DNA of 64,000 nt from positions 4,650,001 to 4,714,000 of the forward strand of contig NZ_CP017248.1 of assembly GCF_001735805.1 (NCBI RefSeq), written 5' to 3'. Source of the DNA: Streptomyces fodineus. GTDB taxonomy: Bacteria; Actinomycetota; Actinomycetes; Streptomycetales; Streptomycetaceae. The notes under the pieces were generated by a model that was not told the origin of the DNA, made no database searches, and saw nothing but the letters and a program-made list of their open reading frames with translations. Shown in pieces: positions 1 through 8,585 of this stretch. The translations under genes and the position numbers were made by a program. Within the stretch, counting starts at the first letter, position 1; each line of letters opens with the position of its first letter.

Positions 1-296
1 CGGCCACATGCCTGCCGCATAGGCCAATTGGACGGCGCTCAGGCGGTTATCGACCTTCGGGCGGGGGCACACGTCGGGGTATGGGCTGGACGCACGACTA
101 CAGTGACGCACCCCGCAACCGGCGCTCGGCCGCCGGTATGAGCGCGCCTCAGCGAGGCAACGCGCAACTCGCGGAAGGGGACCTCCGCGTGGGAATTCCG
201 CGCATCCTGCGCCGCCGGGCGCGCTGGGTCTCGATGCGTCTGCGTCACCCGCGCGGCTGACGCCGCGCCCGGCAGGAGGGTCACCCCTCCTGAGGG
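1..296. other. Left-edge intergenic stretch, no supported gene
   Basis: No convincing gene is visible. A plus-strand ORF of 59 codons (81-260, ATG start) is open and Arg-rich, but I recognise no family and see no clear ribosome binding site. The minus-strand ORF over the same bases is low complexity. The marP stop codon lies at the right edge of this stretch, so it is downstream sequence for marP. Confidence 0.5.
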
Positions 297-1496
297 TCAC
301 AGGGCGCAGCTGTCCGTACCCACCTGCTCGTTCGCCGTACGTCCCTTTGCGATGTCGGGCTGGATCTCGTCCGACGTGAGGGCGTAACCGGTCTCGGCGT
401 CGTCGAGGGACTTGGCGAAGACCACGCCGTACACCCGGCCGTCGGGGGTGAGCAGCGGACCGCCCGAGTTGCCCTGGCGGACGACCGTGTACAGCGAGTA
501 GACGTCACGGCGGACGGTGCCGCGGTGGTAGATGTCCGGGCCGTTGGCCGTGATGCGCCCGCGCACGCGCGCGGCGCGCACGTCGTACGAGCCGTTCTCC
601 GGGAAGCCCGCGACGATCGCGCCGTCGCCGCCGGCCGCCTCGTGGGCGGAGAACTTCAGGGCGTGCGCCTTCAGGTCGGGTACGTCGAGCACGGCGATGT
701 CGCGCTTCCAGTCGTACAGGACGACCTTGGCGTCGTACCTGCGGCCCTCGCCGCCTATCTGCACGGTGGGGGCGTCGACGCCGCCCACCACGTGCGCGTT
801 GGTCATGACCCGGCGGTCGGCGAAGACGAAGCCGGTGCCCTCCAGGACCTTGCCGCAGCTCTGGGCGGTGCCGGTGACCTTGACGATGGACCGCTGGGCG
901 CGCAGGGTGACCGGGCTGTTCGCAAGGGCCGGGTCGGGCGGCTGGACGTCCTTGATCGGCTCGTTGGCGAACGGGCTGAAGACCTGCGGGAGGCCGTTCT
1001 GGGCGAGGACGGAGGAGAAGTCCGCGAACCAGGTGTCGGCCTGTGCGGGCAGCGCCCGGGAGACACCCAGGAGCACCTTGGAGCCGCGGACCTCCCTGCC
1101 GAGCGTGGGCAGGGTGGTGCCGGCCAGGGCGGACCCGATCAGCCAGGCCACGAGCAGCATGGCGACGACGTTGACCAGGGCGCCGCCGGTGGCGTCCAGG
1201 GCGCGGGCCGGGGACCACGTGATGTACCGGCGGAGCTTGTTGCCGAGGTGGGTGGTCAGAGCCTGGCCGACGGAGGCGCAGACGATGACGACGACCACGG
1301 CGACCACGGCGGCGGTGGTGCCGACGTTCGCGTTGTCCGTCACGGCGTCCCAGATCACCGGCAGCGTGTACACGGCGACGAGGCCACCGCCCAGGAACCC
1401 GATCACCGACAGGATGCCGACGACGAAGCCCTGGCGATAGCCCACGACCGCGAACCACACGGCCGCAACCAGCAACAGGATGTCCAGCACGTTCAC
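297..1496 (-). CDS. marP: MarP-like membrane-anchored serine protease
   Basis: This 399-residue protein has an N-terminal CvpA-like membrane region with about four transmembrane segments (residues 1-125), a short linker, and an extracytoplasmic trypsin-like protease domain (about 195-399). The catalytic triad is visible as H235 (TNAHVV), D266 (RDIAVLD) and S344 (QGNSGGPLL). C214 and C397 are the only cysteines in the protease half besides one in the membrane part. They match the positions of the regulatory disulfide described for mycobacterial MarP, which protects cells from acid and oxidative stress by cleaving periplasmic targets. The next gene upstream on the same strand is a NUDIX hydrolase, about 115 bp away. 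The family assignment is firm; the physiological role in this organism is inferred. Confidence 0.9.
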   Translation of the reverse strand: MNVLDILLLVAAVWFAVVGYRQGFVVGILSVIGFLGGGLVAVYTLPVIWDAVTDNANVGTTAAVVAVVVVIVCASVGQALTTHLGNKLRRYITWSPARALDATGGALVNVVAMLLVAWLIGSALAGTTLPTLGREVRGSKVLLGVSRALPAQADTWFADFSSVLAQNGLPQVFSPFANEPIKDVQPPDPALANSPVTLRAQRSIVKVTGTAQSCGKVLEGTGFVFADRRVMTNAHVVGGVDAPTVQIGGEGRRYDAKVVLYDWKRDIAVLDVPDLKAHALKFSAHEAAGGDGAIVAGFPENGSYDVRAARVRGRITANGPDIYHRGTVRRDVYSLYTVVRQGNSGGPLLTPDGRVYGVVFAKSLDDAETGYALTSDEIQPDIAKGRTANEQVGTDSCAL

Positions 1497-1612
1497 TGCT
1501 TCAGGCCTCGCCTACTCACTCCGGTCCCCGCAGCCCGGCCGGAGGTCCGGCCCGCCACGCAGTGGCACAGGGACCCAGCGTCCCCCGGGAAACACCGCAC
1601 GGGATCACCCTG

Positions 1613-2314
1613 TCACGACCGCCAGTCGAGTGGGACCTGCTTGTCCGTGTCCCAGGGGCGCTCCCAGCCCGCGAAATGCAGCAGGCGGTCGATCACTCCG
1701 GCCGTGAAACCCCACACCAGGGCCGATTCGACCAGGAATGCCGGGCCTCGATGGCCGCTGGGGTGGACGGTGGTGGCGCGGTTGGCGGGGTCCGTGAGAT
1801 CCGCCACGGGGACCGTGAAAACGCGTGCCGTCTCGTTCGGATCGACGACGCCGACGGGGCTGGGCGCACGCCACCAGCCGAGTACGGGGGTGACGACGAA
1901 ACCGCTCACCGGGATGTACAGCGCGGGGAGCACGCCGAAGAGCTGGACGCCGGAGGGATCCAGGCCGGTCTCCTCCTCGGCCTCGCGCAGCGCGGCTCTG
2001 AGCGGCCCGTCGGTGTGCGGGTCGCCGTCCTCGGGGTCGAGCGCGCCACCCGGGAAGGACGGCTGCCCGGCGTGCGAGCGCAGCGAGCCGGCCCGCTCCA
2101 TCAGCAGCAGCTCCGGGCCGCGCTCGCCCTCGCCGAACAGGATCAGCACGGCCGACTTCCGCCCCGAGCCGTTCTCCGGCGGCAGGAAGCGGCTCAGCTG
2201 GAGCGGCTCGACCGTCTCGGCGGCCCGCACCACGGGCGCCAGCCACTGCGGCAGCCCCTCCTTGCTGAGCGTCACCGCACCGCCCCGCGTCTCACTGGCC
2301 CTCGCCATCGCCAC
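1613..2314 (-). CDS. NUDIX hydrolase, CoA pyrophosphatase type
   Basis: A 233-residue NUDIX hydrolase. The NUDIX box spans about residues 85-110 (GGALDPEDGD ... LREAEEETGL), with the REAEEE core that binds the divalent metal. The preceding segment (VLILFGEGERGPELLLMERAGSL) and the overall length fit the CoA/acyl-CoA pyrophosphatase branch related to NudL. That family cleaves CoA or its derivatives to 4'-phosphopantetheine plus 3',5'-ADP; the substrate here is inferred. It lies between nth (49 bp upstream) and marP, all on the minus strand, so the three may be co-transcribed. The ATG start gives the expected N-terminus; a shifted ORF on the same strand is only a shadow. Confidence 0.85.
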   Translation of the reverse strand: MAMARASETRGGAVTLSKEGLPQWLAPVVRAAETVEPLQLSRFLPPENGSGRKSAVLILFGEGERGPELLLMERAGSLRSHAGQPSFPGGALDPEDGDPHTDGPLRAALREAEEETGLDPSGVQLFGVLPALYIPVSGFVVTPVLGWWRAPSPVGVVDPNETARVFTVPVADLTDPANRATTVHPSGHRGPAFLVESALVWGFTAGVIDRLLHFAGWERPWDTDKQVPLDWRS

Positions 2315-2362
2315 CCCCCTCGCCCTGCCTGTCCAACGCCCGAGGAGCCCGAGATCGTTCCG

Positions 2363-3307
2363 TCACGCGGCCCCCAGCGGCGGAGCCGGCTTGCCGCCCG
2401 CGTCGAGGTAGGCCTGCGGGGGCTTGAGGCGCTGGCCGGGGAAGCCGCCCTTTTCGTACTTCAGCAGCTTCTTCGCCTTCTCCGGGTCGGTCTCGCCCTC
2501 GCCGTAGGCCGGGCAGAGCGGGGCGATCGGGCAGGCGCCGCAGGCGGGCTTGCGGGCGTGGCAGATCCGGCGGCCGTGCCAGATGACGTGGTGGGAGAGG
2601 TCGGTCCAGTCGCTCTTCGGGAACAGCGCGCCTACGACGGCCTCGATCTTGTCGGGGTCGGTCTCCTCGGTCCACTTCCAGCGCCGCACCAGCCGCTGGA
2701 AGTGGGTGTCCACGGTGATCCCGGGCCGCCCGAAGGCGTTGCCGAGCACGACGAAGGCGGTCTTGCGGCCGACGCCGGGCAGCTTGACCAGGTCCTCCAG
2801 CCTTCCCGGCACCTCGCCGCCGAAGTCCTCGGTCAGGGCCTTGGAAAGCCCTAGCACCGACTTGGTCTTGGCCCGGAAGAACCCGCAGGGGCGCAGGATC
2901 TCCTCGACCTCCTCCGGGTTCGCGGCGGCCAGGTCCTCGGGGGTCGGGTACTTGGCGAAGAGCGCCGGGGTCGTCTGGTTGACGCGCAGGTCCGTGGTCT
3001 GCGCCGACAGCACCGTGGCGACCAGCAGCTGGAAGGGGTTTTCGAAGTCCAGCTCGGGGTGCGCGTACGGATACACCTCGGCGAGTTCGCGGTTGATGCG
3101 GCGGGCGCGGCGGACGAGTGCGGTGCGGGACTCGTCCGCCGACGGCCTCACGGCGACCTTCTTGGCGGACGCCGCCTTCTTCACCGCCACGGGCTTGCCG
3201 GTCGCCACGGCTTTCTTGGCCGGGGTGACCTTTTTTGCTGTTTTTCCGGTTTTCCTACCATCGCCGGAGCTCTGTTCGCCCACAGCAGAATCGCGACGTA
3301 CAACCAC
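2363..3307 (-). CDS. nth: Endonuclease III, base-excision repair
   Basis: A DNA glycosylase/AP lyase that removes oxidised pyrimidines. The 314-residue product carries an N-terminal extension of about 60 residues rich in Lys and Ala, common in actinobacterial homologs and probably DNA-binding or disordered. The helix-hairpin-helix motif (LPGVGRKTAFVV) contains the catalytic lysine and is followed by the conserved aspartate in VDTHFQRL. The C-terminus has the 4Fe-4S ligands in the order C-x6-C-x2-C-x5-C (CHARKPACGACPIAPLC). The start used is a GTG near 3307; an internal start would only shorten the basic tail. It is divergent from crp with about 250 bp between them. Confidence 0.93.
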   Translation of the reverse strand: MVVRRDSAVGEQSSGDGRKTGKTAKKVTPAKKAVATGKPVAVKKAASAKKVAVRPSADESRTALVRRARRINRELAEVYPYAHPELDFENPFQLLVATVLSAQTTDLRVNQTTPALFAKYPTPEDLAAANPEEVEEILRPCGFFRAKTKSVLGLSKALTEDFGGEVPGRLEDLVKLPGVGRKTAFVVLGNAFGRPGITVDTHFQRLVRRWKWTEETDPDKIEAVVGALFPKSDWTDLSHHVIWHGRRICHARKPACGACPIAPLCPAYGEGETDPEKAKKLLKYEKGGFPGQRLKPPQAYLDAGGKPAPPLGAA

Positions 3308-3454
3308 CCGCTAAGCCCCCTTGGCCTGTGCTCTCACCGGCGATTTGGACACCCGGCCAGCCTAAAGCCCGGCACCGACATCCGCCCCGGACCCGAAGGA
3401 TCGGGCCCCGATTGGACCCCTGACGCTTACCTCGGGACACCTGTGCGGCATCCT

Positions 3455-3468
3455 TGTGACAGATCACA
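3455..3468. promoter_or_regulatory. TGTGA-CAGA-TCACA palindrome upstream of crp
   Basis: A perfect inverted repeat with 5-base arms (TGTGA / TCACA) and a 4-base spacer lies about 95 bp before the crp start, in the nth-crp divergent region. The arms match the half sites of CRP-family operators, but the spacer is two bases shorter than the usual six. Autoregulation is possible but unproven. Confidence 0.4.
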
Positions 3469-3560
3469 CTGTTTGGACCGTCCGGCAAAATGGGGAACAC
3501 GGTCCCCTGGCACACCGGGGGAGCAAGATCCCCTGAGCAGGTCGACAAGGAGAGAACTCA

Positions 3561-4235
3561 GTGGACGACGTTCTGCGGCGCAACCCGCTCTTCGCGGCTC
3601 TCGACGACGAGCAGGCCGCGGAGCTTCGCGCCTCCATGAGCGAGGTGACCCTCGCACGCGGCGACTCGCTGTTCCACGAGGGCGACCCCGGCGACCGGCT
3701 GTACGTAGTCACCGAGGGCAAGGTCAAGCTGCACCGCACCTCCCCCGACGGCCGCGAGAACATGCTCGCCGTCGTCGGCCCCGGCGAGCTGATCGGCGAG
3801 CTGTCGCTCTTCGACCCGGGCCCCCGTACGGCGACCGCGACCGCGCTGACCGAGGTCAAGCTGCTCGGTCTCGGCCACGGCGACCTCCAGCCCTGGCTGA
3901 ACGCCCGCCCCGAGGTGGCCGGCGCCCTGCTGCGGGCCGTCGCCCGCCGTCTGCGCAAGACCAACGACGCCATGTCCGACCTGGTCTTCTCCGACGTCCC
4001 CGGCCGCGTGGCGCGCGCCCTGCTGGACCTCTCGCGCCGCTTCGGCGTGCAGTCCGAGGAGGGCATCCACGTCGTCCACGACCTCACCCAGGAGGAGCTG
4101 GCCCAGCTGGTCGGCGCCTCACGCGAGACCGTGAACAAGGCGCTGGCGGACTTCGCCCAGCGCGGGTGGCTCCGCCTGGAGGCGCGAGCCGTGATCCTGC
4201 TGGACGTGGAGAGGCTGGCGAAGCGCTCGCGCTGA
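3561..4235 (+). CDS. crp: Crp/Fnr-family transcription regulator (cAMP receptor protein type)
   Basis: A 224-residue global regulator. Residues 1-120 form the cyclic-nucleotide-binding domain with the phosphate-binding cassette visible as PGELIGELSLFDPGPRTATA; the E, R and T positions match cAMP binders. Residues 150-220 form a winged helix-turn-helix (LTQEELAQLVGASRETVNKAL). The GTG start is preceded by AAGGAGAG at good spacing. In S. coelicolor the ortholog at this locus controls germination and antibiotic production and binds GTG-N6-GNCAC sites. A site of exactly that form lies upstream of the sigma-factor gene at 5304. Identification rests on sequence and conserved neighbourhood (nth upstream). 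Confidence 0.93.
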   Translation: MDDVLRRNPLFAALDDEQAAELRASMSEVTLARGDSLFHEGDPGDRLYVVTEGKVKLHRTSPDGRENMLAVVGPGELIGELSLFDPGPRTATATALTEVKLLGLGHGDLQPWLNARPEVAGALLRAVARRLRKTNDAMSDLVFSDVPGRVARALLDLSRRFGVQSEEGIHVVHDLTQEELAQLVGASRETVNKALADFAQRGWLRLEARAVILLDVERLAKRSR

Positions 4236-4349
4236 CGCCGGTCCCGGCCGTACGACCTCGGGGTCCGCTTCTCGCAAGCCGGGCCCCGCTGTCGTTGCCG
4301 CCCGGAGGGCTGCCGCCCCCGGACGGGCTCGGGCCGGCACGGTTGCCCC

Positions 4350-5174
4350 ATGGCTGAAACGATCCGTCGGCCCGGGCTCGACGCCCAGGGCTTCATCGCG
4401 CGCGAAGGCTCCCTCGCGCGCGTGCCCGCCGTTTTCCGTCCGGTCGTGGCCGCCGCGCGCGACCGGCTGCCGGAGGTCCTCGGGGCGCGGCTGCACAGCG
4501 CCTACCTCTACGGGTCGATCCCGCGCGGCACCGCGCGCGTGGGCCGCAGTGACCTGGACCTGCTGGTGGCGCTCCGGGACACGCCCGCCGAGGCCGACCG
4601 GGACGCCGTACGGGCGCTCGGTGAGGCGATCGACACGGAGTTCCCGCAGATCGACGGCGTGGGCACGCTGCTGTACGGCTGGCAGCGGCTGCTGAGCGAG
4701 CCGGAGCGGCAGGACCTGGGCTGGTTCGTCGCCTGTCTGTGCACCCCGCTGCTCGGCGAGGACCTCGCCGCATACCTGCCGCGCTACCGCCCCGACTCCC
4801 TGCTCGCCCGCGAGACCAACGGCGACCTGGCCCGGTGGCTGCCCCGCTGGCGGGAGCGGATCGCGCGAGCCGGGGACACCGAGGCGGCCCGCAGGCCGCT
4901 CGTGCGCTTCATGTCCCGGCATCTCGTCCGCACGGGCTTCACGCTCGTCATGCCCCGCTGGAACGGCTGGACCAGCGATCTGCGGGAGATGGCCGAGGTG
5001 TGCGGCGCCTACTACCCCGAGCGGGCCGCACAGCTGCTTACAGCGGCGCGGTACGGCCATGAGCCCGTCGGCGATCCCGAGGTGCTGCGGTCGTACGTGG
5101 ACGACCTGGGGCCCTGGCTCGCCGGCGAGTACGCGCGCGTGCACGGCGTGAAGACCCCGCGCCCGGAGGACTGA
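4350..5174 (+). CDS. Nucleotidyltransferase-domain protein
   Basis: A 274-residue protein whose first 110 residues contain a polymerase-beta-type nucleotidyltransferase fold. The signature G-S-x10-D-x-D is seen as YGSIPRGTARVGRSDLDLLV. The C-terminal half is helical and lacks a motif I recognise. Relatives include aminoglycoside adenylyltransferases and minimal nucleotidyltransferases, but the substrate here cannot be read from sequence. The region between crp (114 bp upstream) and this gene is GC-rich with no obvious terminator. It may be an accessory modification enzyme; I would not call it a resistance gene. Confidence 0.75.
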   Translation: MAETIRRPGLDAQGFIAREGSLARVPAVFRPVVAAARDRLPEVLGARLHSAYLYGSIPRGTARVGRSDLDLLVALRDTPAEADRDAVRALGEAIDTEFPQIDGVGTLLYGWQRLLSEPERQDLGWFVACLCTPLLGEDLAAYLPRYRPDSLLARETNGDLARWLPRWRERIARAGDTEAARRPLVRFMSRHLVRTGFTLVMPRWNGWTSDLREMAEVCGAYYPERAAQLLTAARYGHEPVGDPEVLRSYVDDLGPWLAGEYARVHGVKTPRPED

Positions 5175-5216
5175 CGGGGAGCCGTTCAGGCCACCTGACT
5201 CCGAGGGCGGCCTTAC

Positions 5217-5232
5217 TGTGAGGCGAGTCACA
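5217..5232. promoter_or_regulatory. Candidate Crp binding site upstream of the ECF sigma gene
   Basis: TGTGAGGCGAGTCACA is a 16-bp site with the full TGTGA-N6-TCACA layout. It also satisfies the GTG-N6-GNCAC consensus known for Streptomyces Crp. It sits 72 bp before the ATG at 5304, a plausible promoter position, and about 1 kb from crp itself. Confidence 0.55.
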
Positions 5233-5303
5233 GCTGTGGACTGTCACGGTTTCCCGATCCGACGTGTCTCAGTGCCGTCCGAAGAGAGGAGCCGAGCCGG
5301 ATC

Positions 5304-6215
5304 ATGGCCGAGGACGCGTTCAGCGAGCACCGTCCGCTGCTGTTCACCATCGCCTACGAGCTGCTGGGCGGCGCCGCCGACGCCGAGGACGTGCTGCAGG
5401 AGAGCTATCTGCGCTGGCGGGAGGTCGATCCGGGCACGGTCGGGCACGCGCGCGCGTACCTGGTGCGGACGGTGACCCGGCAGGCGCTCAACCACCTGCG
5501 CGCGGTGAAGGCCAGACGCGAGGAGTACGTCGGCTCGTGGCTGCCCGAGCCGATCCGCACCGCGCCCGAGGTCGGCGAGGACGTGGTCCTGGCCGAGTCG
5601 GTGTCGATGGCCATGATGCTGGTGCTGGAGACGCTGAACCCGACCGAGCGCGCGGTGTTCGTCCTGCACGACGTGTTCGGCTACACCCACGGTGAGATCG
5701 CCGCCGCGATCGGCAAGGCCGAGGTCACCGTCCGGCAGATCGCGCACCGCGCGCGCCGGCACGTCCACGCGCGGCGCCGCCGCTTCGAGCCCGACTCCGC
5801 CGCCGGCGGGGAGATCGCCCAGCGGTTTCTGCGATCGGCGGCGGACGGGGACGTGCAGGCGCTGATGGATCTGCTCGCACCCGATGTCGTGGTGATCTCC
5901 GACGGTGGCGGGAAGGCCGTCGCCGCCCGCCGCCCGGTCGTCGGGCGCCCGGATGTCGCCCGGTTCGTCCTCGGCGTGTACCGCACCAGCGCGATGACGG
6001 CCCGCATCGAACCCGCCCGCTACAACGGCATGCCCGCGGCACGGTTCCTCACCGGCGGGGCGCTGGACTGGCTGGCGGCGTTCGAGATCCGGGACGGACG
6101 GATCACCGCCCTCTACGGCATGCGCAACCCCGACAAGCTGGATCGCGCCGACGTGGTGCGACCGCTCGACCGAGGAACACCCGACCAGGGAGGCCGACAG
6201 GCATGGAGACCATGA
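5304..6215 (+). CDS. sigJ: ECF RNA polymerase sigma factor, SigJ/ECF41 type
   Basis: A 303-residue ECF sigma factor. Region 2 is seen at about residues 8-75 (LLFTIAYELLGGAADAEDVLQESYLRW) and region 4 at about 110-160 (LNPTERAVFVLHDVFGYTHGEIAAAI). The C-terminal 130 residues form a SnoaL/NTF2-like domain with the DGGGK motif (VISDGGGKAVAA), the hallmark of ECF41 sigma factors, where this extension replaces a separate anti-sigma factor. ECF41 genes usually sit beside a carboxymuconolactone decarboxylase or oxidoreductase target; here the next gene is an SRPBCC protein overlapping by 13 bp. A candidate Crp site lies in the promoter region. Family assignment is strong; target genes are unknown. 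Confidence 0.88.
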   Translation: MAEDAFSEHRPLLFTIAYELLGGAADAEDVLQESYLRWREVDPGTVGHARAYLVRTVTRQALNHLRAVKARREEYVGSWLPEPIRTAPEVGEDVVLAESVSMAMMLVLETLNPTERAVFVLHDVFGYTHGEIAAAIGKAEVTVRQIAHRARRHVHARRRRFEPDSAAGGEIAQRFLRSAADGDVQALMDLLAPDVVVISDGGGKAVAARRPVVGRPDVARFVLGVYRTSAMTARIEPARYNGMPAARFLTGGALDWLAAFEIRDGRITALYGMRNPDKLDRADVVRPLDRGTPDQGGRQAWRP

Positions 6216-6685
6216 CCGTGGAGCGCGTCATCGACGCCCCGATCGAGGACGTGTTCGCCTGGCTCACGACGACCACCCACTACACGGCCTCGCCGCTGGT
6301 GCTGCGCTGCCGGCTGACCCGGCGCGGGGAGGCCGTGCCCTACGGCGTCGGCGCTGTCCGCAGCCACCTCTGGCTGATCGGCTGGTTCCGGGAACGCATC
6401 ACCCGGTACGACCCGCCGTACGCCACGGACTACGTCGTGGAGCGCAGCGTGCCGCCGTCCCGGCACGAGCTCGGCCGTATGACGTTCGCCGAGACGGACG
6501 GCGGCACCCTGGTGCGGTGGACCACGCGGGCGGAGATCCCCCTGCCCCTGCTCGGCACCGCCCTCACCCGGTACCTGGCCCGCCCGGTGATCACGCGCAC
6601 CTTCGGCAACATCCTCGAGGCGGCCGAGAAGGCGCTGACCGGGCCGGCCGCGGCGGCCCCGGCAAGGCAGCGGGGGACCGGCTAG
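6203..6685 (+). CDS. SRPBCC (START-like) family protein
   Basis: A 160-residue protein starting METMTVERVIDAPIEDVFAWL, the characteristic opening of polyketide-cyclase/START-like SRPBCC proteins, which form a helix-grip pocket for hydrophobic ligands. The start codon overlaps the 3' end of the sigma-factor gene by 13 bp, so translation is probably coupled and the product may be part of the same response. The C-terminal segment (LTRYLARPVITRTFGNILEAAEKAL) matches the final helix of the fold. It converges with the MBL-fold gene, overlapping by 4 bp at the stop codons. No catalytic residues can be assigned. Confidence 0.8.
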   Translation: METMTVERVIDAPIEDVFAWLTTTTHYTASPLVLRCRLTRRGEAVPYGVGAVRSHLWLIGWFRERITRYDPPYATDYVVERSVPPSRHELGRMTFAETDGGTLVRWTTRAEIPLPLLGTALTRYLARPVITRTFGNILEAAEKALTGPAAAAPARQRGTG

Positions 6686-7512
6686 ATCAGCCCGTGCTCG
6701 CTCAGGTAGTCCATCTGGGCCCGTACCGACAGCTCCGCCGCCGGCCACAGGGAGCGGTCCACGTCGGCGTACACGTGGGCGACGACCTGGGCCGGGGTGC
6801 GATAGCCGTCCTCGACCGCCGTCTCCACCTGGGCGAGCCGGTGGGCACGGTGGGCGAGGTAGAACTCGACGGCGCCCTGGGCGTCCTCCAGGACCGGCCC
6901 GTGGCCCGGCAGGACGGTGTGCACGCCGTCGTCCACGGTCAGGGACCGCAGCCGGCGCAGGGAGTCCAGATAGTCGCCCAGGCGGCCGTCGGGGTGCGCC
7001 ACGACCGTCGTACCGCGCCCCAGGATGGTGTCGCCGGTCAGCACGGCCCGGTCGGCCGGGAGATGGAAACACAGCGAGTCCGCGGTGTGCCCGGGCGTCG
7101 GTACGACCGTCAGCTCCAGGCCGCCGACGGTGATCACGTCACCTGCGGCCAGGCCCTCGTCGCCCAGCCGCAGCGCCGGATCGAGGGCACGCACGCGCGT
7201 GCCCGTCAGTTCCGCGAAGCGGGCGGCGCCCTCGGCGTGGTCGGGGTGGCCGTGGGTGAGCAGGGTCAGGGCTATCCGCTTGCCGGCCTGCTCGGCGGTG
7301 TCCACGACGGTGCGCAGATGGCCGTCGTCCAGCGGGCCCGGGTCGATCACCACCGCGAGCTCGGAGTCGGGCTCGGCGACGATCCAGGTGTTCGTGCCGT
7401 CCAGGGTCATCGCGGAGGCGTTGGGCGCGAGAACGTTCACGGCCCGCGCGGTCGCGGGCCCGGAGAGCACCTGCCCGCGGGGCTGGCCCGGCAGCGTACT
7501 TGCGTCGGTCAT
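6682..7512 (-). CDS. MBL-fold metallo-hydrolase
   Basis: A 276-residue metallo-beta-lactamase-fold hydrolase. The metal-binding motif THGHPDHAEG, the later PTPGHTADS histidine, the aspartate in LTGDTILG, and the PGHGPVL histidine are all present. The C-terminal 70 residues resemble the helical domain of LACTB2-type proteins. Those are glyoxalase-II-like hydrolases or RNases, so the substrate is open. The start codon overlaps the stop of the upstream NUDIX gene in an ATGA arrangement, so the two are translationally coupled. It converges on the SRPBCC gene. Confidence 0.85.
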   Translation of the reverse strand: MTDASTLPGQPRGQVLSGPATARAVNVLAPNASAMTLDGTNTWIVAEPDSELAVVIDPGPLDDGHLRTVVDTAEQAGKRIALTLLTHGHPDHAEGAARFAELTGTRVRALDPALRLGDEGLAAGDVITVGGLELTVVPTPGHTADSLCFHLPADRAVLTGDTILGRGTTVVAHPDGRLGDYLDSLRRLRSLTVDDGVHTVLPGHGPVLEDAQGAVEFYLAHRAHRLAQVETAVEDGYRTPAQVVAHVYADVDRSLWPAAELSVRAQMDYLSEHGLI

Positions 7513-8522
7513 GCGGGGCCTCCACCCGTGGTCTCGCCGGTCGCCGGGGCGGTTGTGCCCGGGGGCGCCGGGGCGCTCGCGTCCGTGGCCGTCGGGGCGC
7601 CCGTCTCCGTGGCCGTCGGGGCACCCGCGTCGCCGGTCCTCGCCTCGCCCGTCGCCGCGGCCGCCGAAGCCGTCGGAATGTGCTTCGTGAACTCCTCGTG
7701 CCCCGGCCAGGACAGGACGATCTCACCGTCCCTCAGGCCCGCGCTCGCCATCACCGGCGTCATGTCCCGTTCCGGGGCCGCCGAGAGCGCCTCGGCAGCA
7801 GTGGCGTACGGCAGCAGCTGGCGCAGGGTGGCGATGGTGGGCGGCATCATCAGCAGCTCGCCCTTGTCGTAACCGGCGGCGGCCTCGGCGGGGCGGATCC
7901 ACACCGTGCGGTCGGCCTCCGTGGAGGCGTTGCGGGTGCGCTGGCCCTCGGGCAGGGCGGCCACGAAGAACCAGGTGTCGTAGCGGCGGGCCTCGAACTC
8001 GGGGGTGATCCAGCGGGTCCAGGCGCCCAGCAGGTCCGAGCGCAGCACCAGGCCGCGCCGGTGCAGGAACTCGGCGAAGGACAGCTCGCGCGCGACCAGC
8101 GCGGCCCGGTCCGCCTCCCAGTCGTCCCCGGTGGTGTCGCCGACGACCGAGTCCGGGTCGGGCCCGGCGAGCAGCACGCCCGCCTCCTCGTACGTCTCCC
8201 GTACGGCCGCGCAGACGATCGCCTGGGCGCCGGACTCGTCGACGCCGAGCCGGTTCGCCCACCACGCGCGCGTGGGGCCCGCCCAGCGCACCAGACGGTC
8301 GTCGTCACGCGGGTCGACACCGCCTCCGGGATACGCGTACGCGCCTCCCGCGAAGGCCATGGAGGCGCGTCTGCGCAGCATGTGGACGACCGGGCCGGAC
8401 TCGGTGTCCTTCAGGAGCAGGACCGTGGCCGCGCGTCTGGGGGACACCGGGGTGAGGGTGCCGTCCGCGAGGGCGCGGATGCGGTCCGGCCACTCCGGGG
8501 GGTACCACTGACCGTTCGCCAT
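7509..8522 (-). CDS. NUDIX hydrolase with Ala/Thr/Pro-rich C-terminal tail
   Basis: A 337-residue protein with a NUDIX domain of the MutT/NUDT19 type. The NUDIX box is split over GGGVDPRDDDR and AAVRETYEEAGVLL, with an insertion of about 25 residues between them as in NUDT19-like CoA diphosphatases. The last 60 residues are low complexity (repeats such as TGAPTATETGAPTATD) and probably disordered. It is first in a two-gene operon with the MBL-fold hydrolase, overlapping it by 4 bp. The substrate is inferred to be a nucleotide derivative such as acyl-CoA; the fold call is firmer than the substrate. Confidence 0.83.
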   Translation of the reverse strand: MANGQWYPPEWPDRIRALADGTLTPVSPRRAATVLLLKDTESGPVVHMLRRRASMAFAGGAYAYPGGGVDPRDDDRLVRWAGPTRAWWANRLGVDESGAQAIVCAAVRETYEEAGVLLAGPDPDSVVGDTTGDDWEADRAALVARELSFAEFLHRRGLVLRSDLLGAWTRWITPEFEARRYDTWFFVAALPEGQRTRNASTEADRTVWIRPAEAAAGYDKGELLMMPPTIATLRQLLPYATAAEALSAAPERDMTPVMASAGLRDGEIVLSWPGHEEFTKHIPTASAAAATGEARTGDAGAPTATETGAPTATDASAPAPPGTTAPATGETTGGGPA

Positions 8523-8585
8523 GGGCGGAGGCTATCCCGTGTAGGGCGAATGTTCGAGAGGTGCCCGAGGTCAGAGGGTCGCGGG

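Noticed and set aside
81..260. 59-codon ORF at the left edge
   Set aside because: No family, no clear ribosome binding site; kept only as a remark.
525..2411. 628-codon plus-strand ORF opposite marP and the NUDIX gene
   Set aside because: Antisense shadow of conserved genes in GC-rich DNA, with a low-complexity composition.
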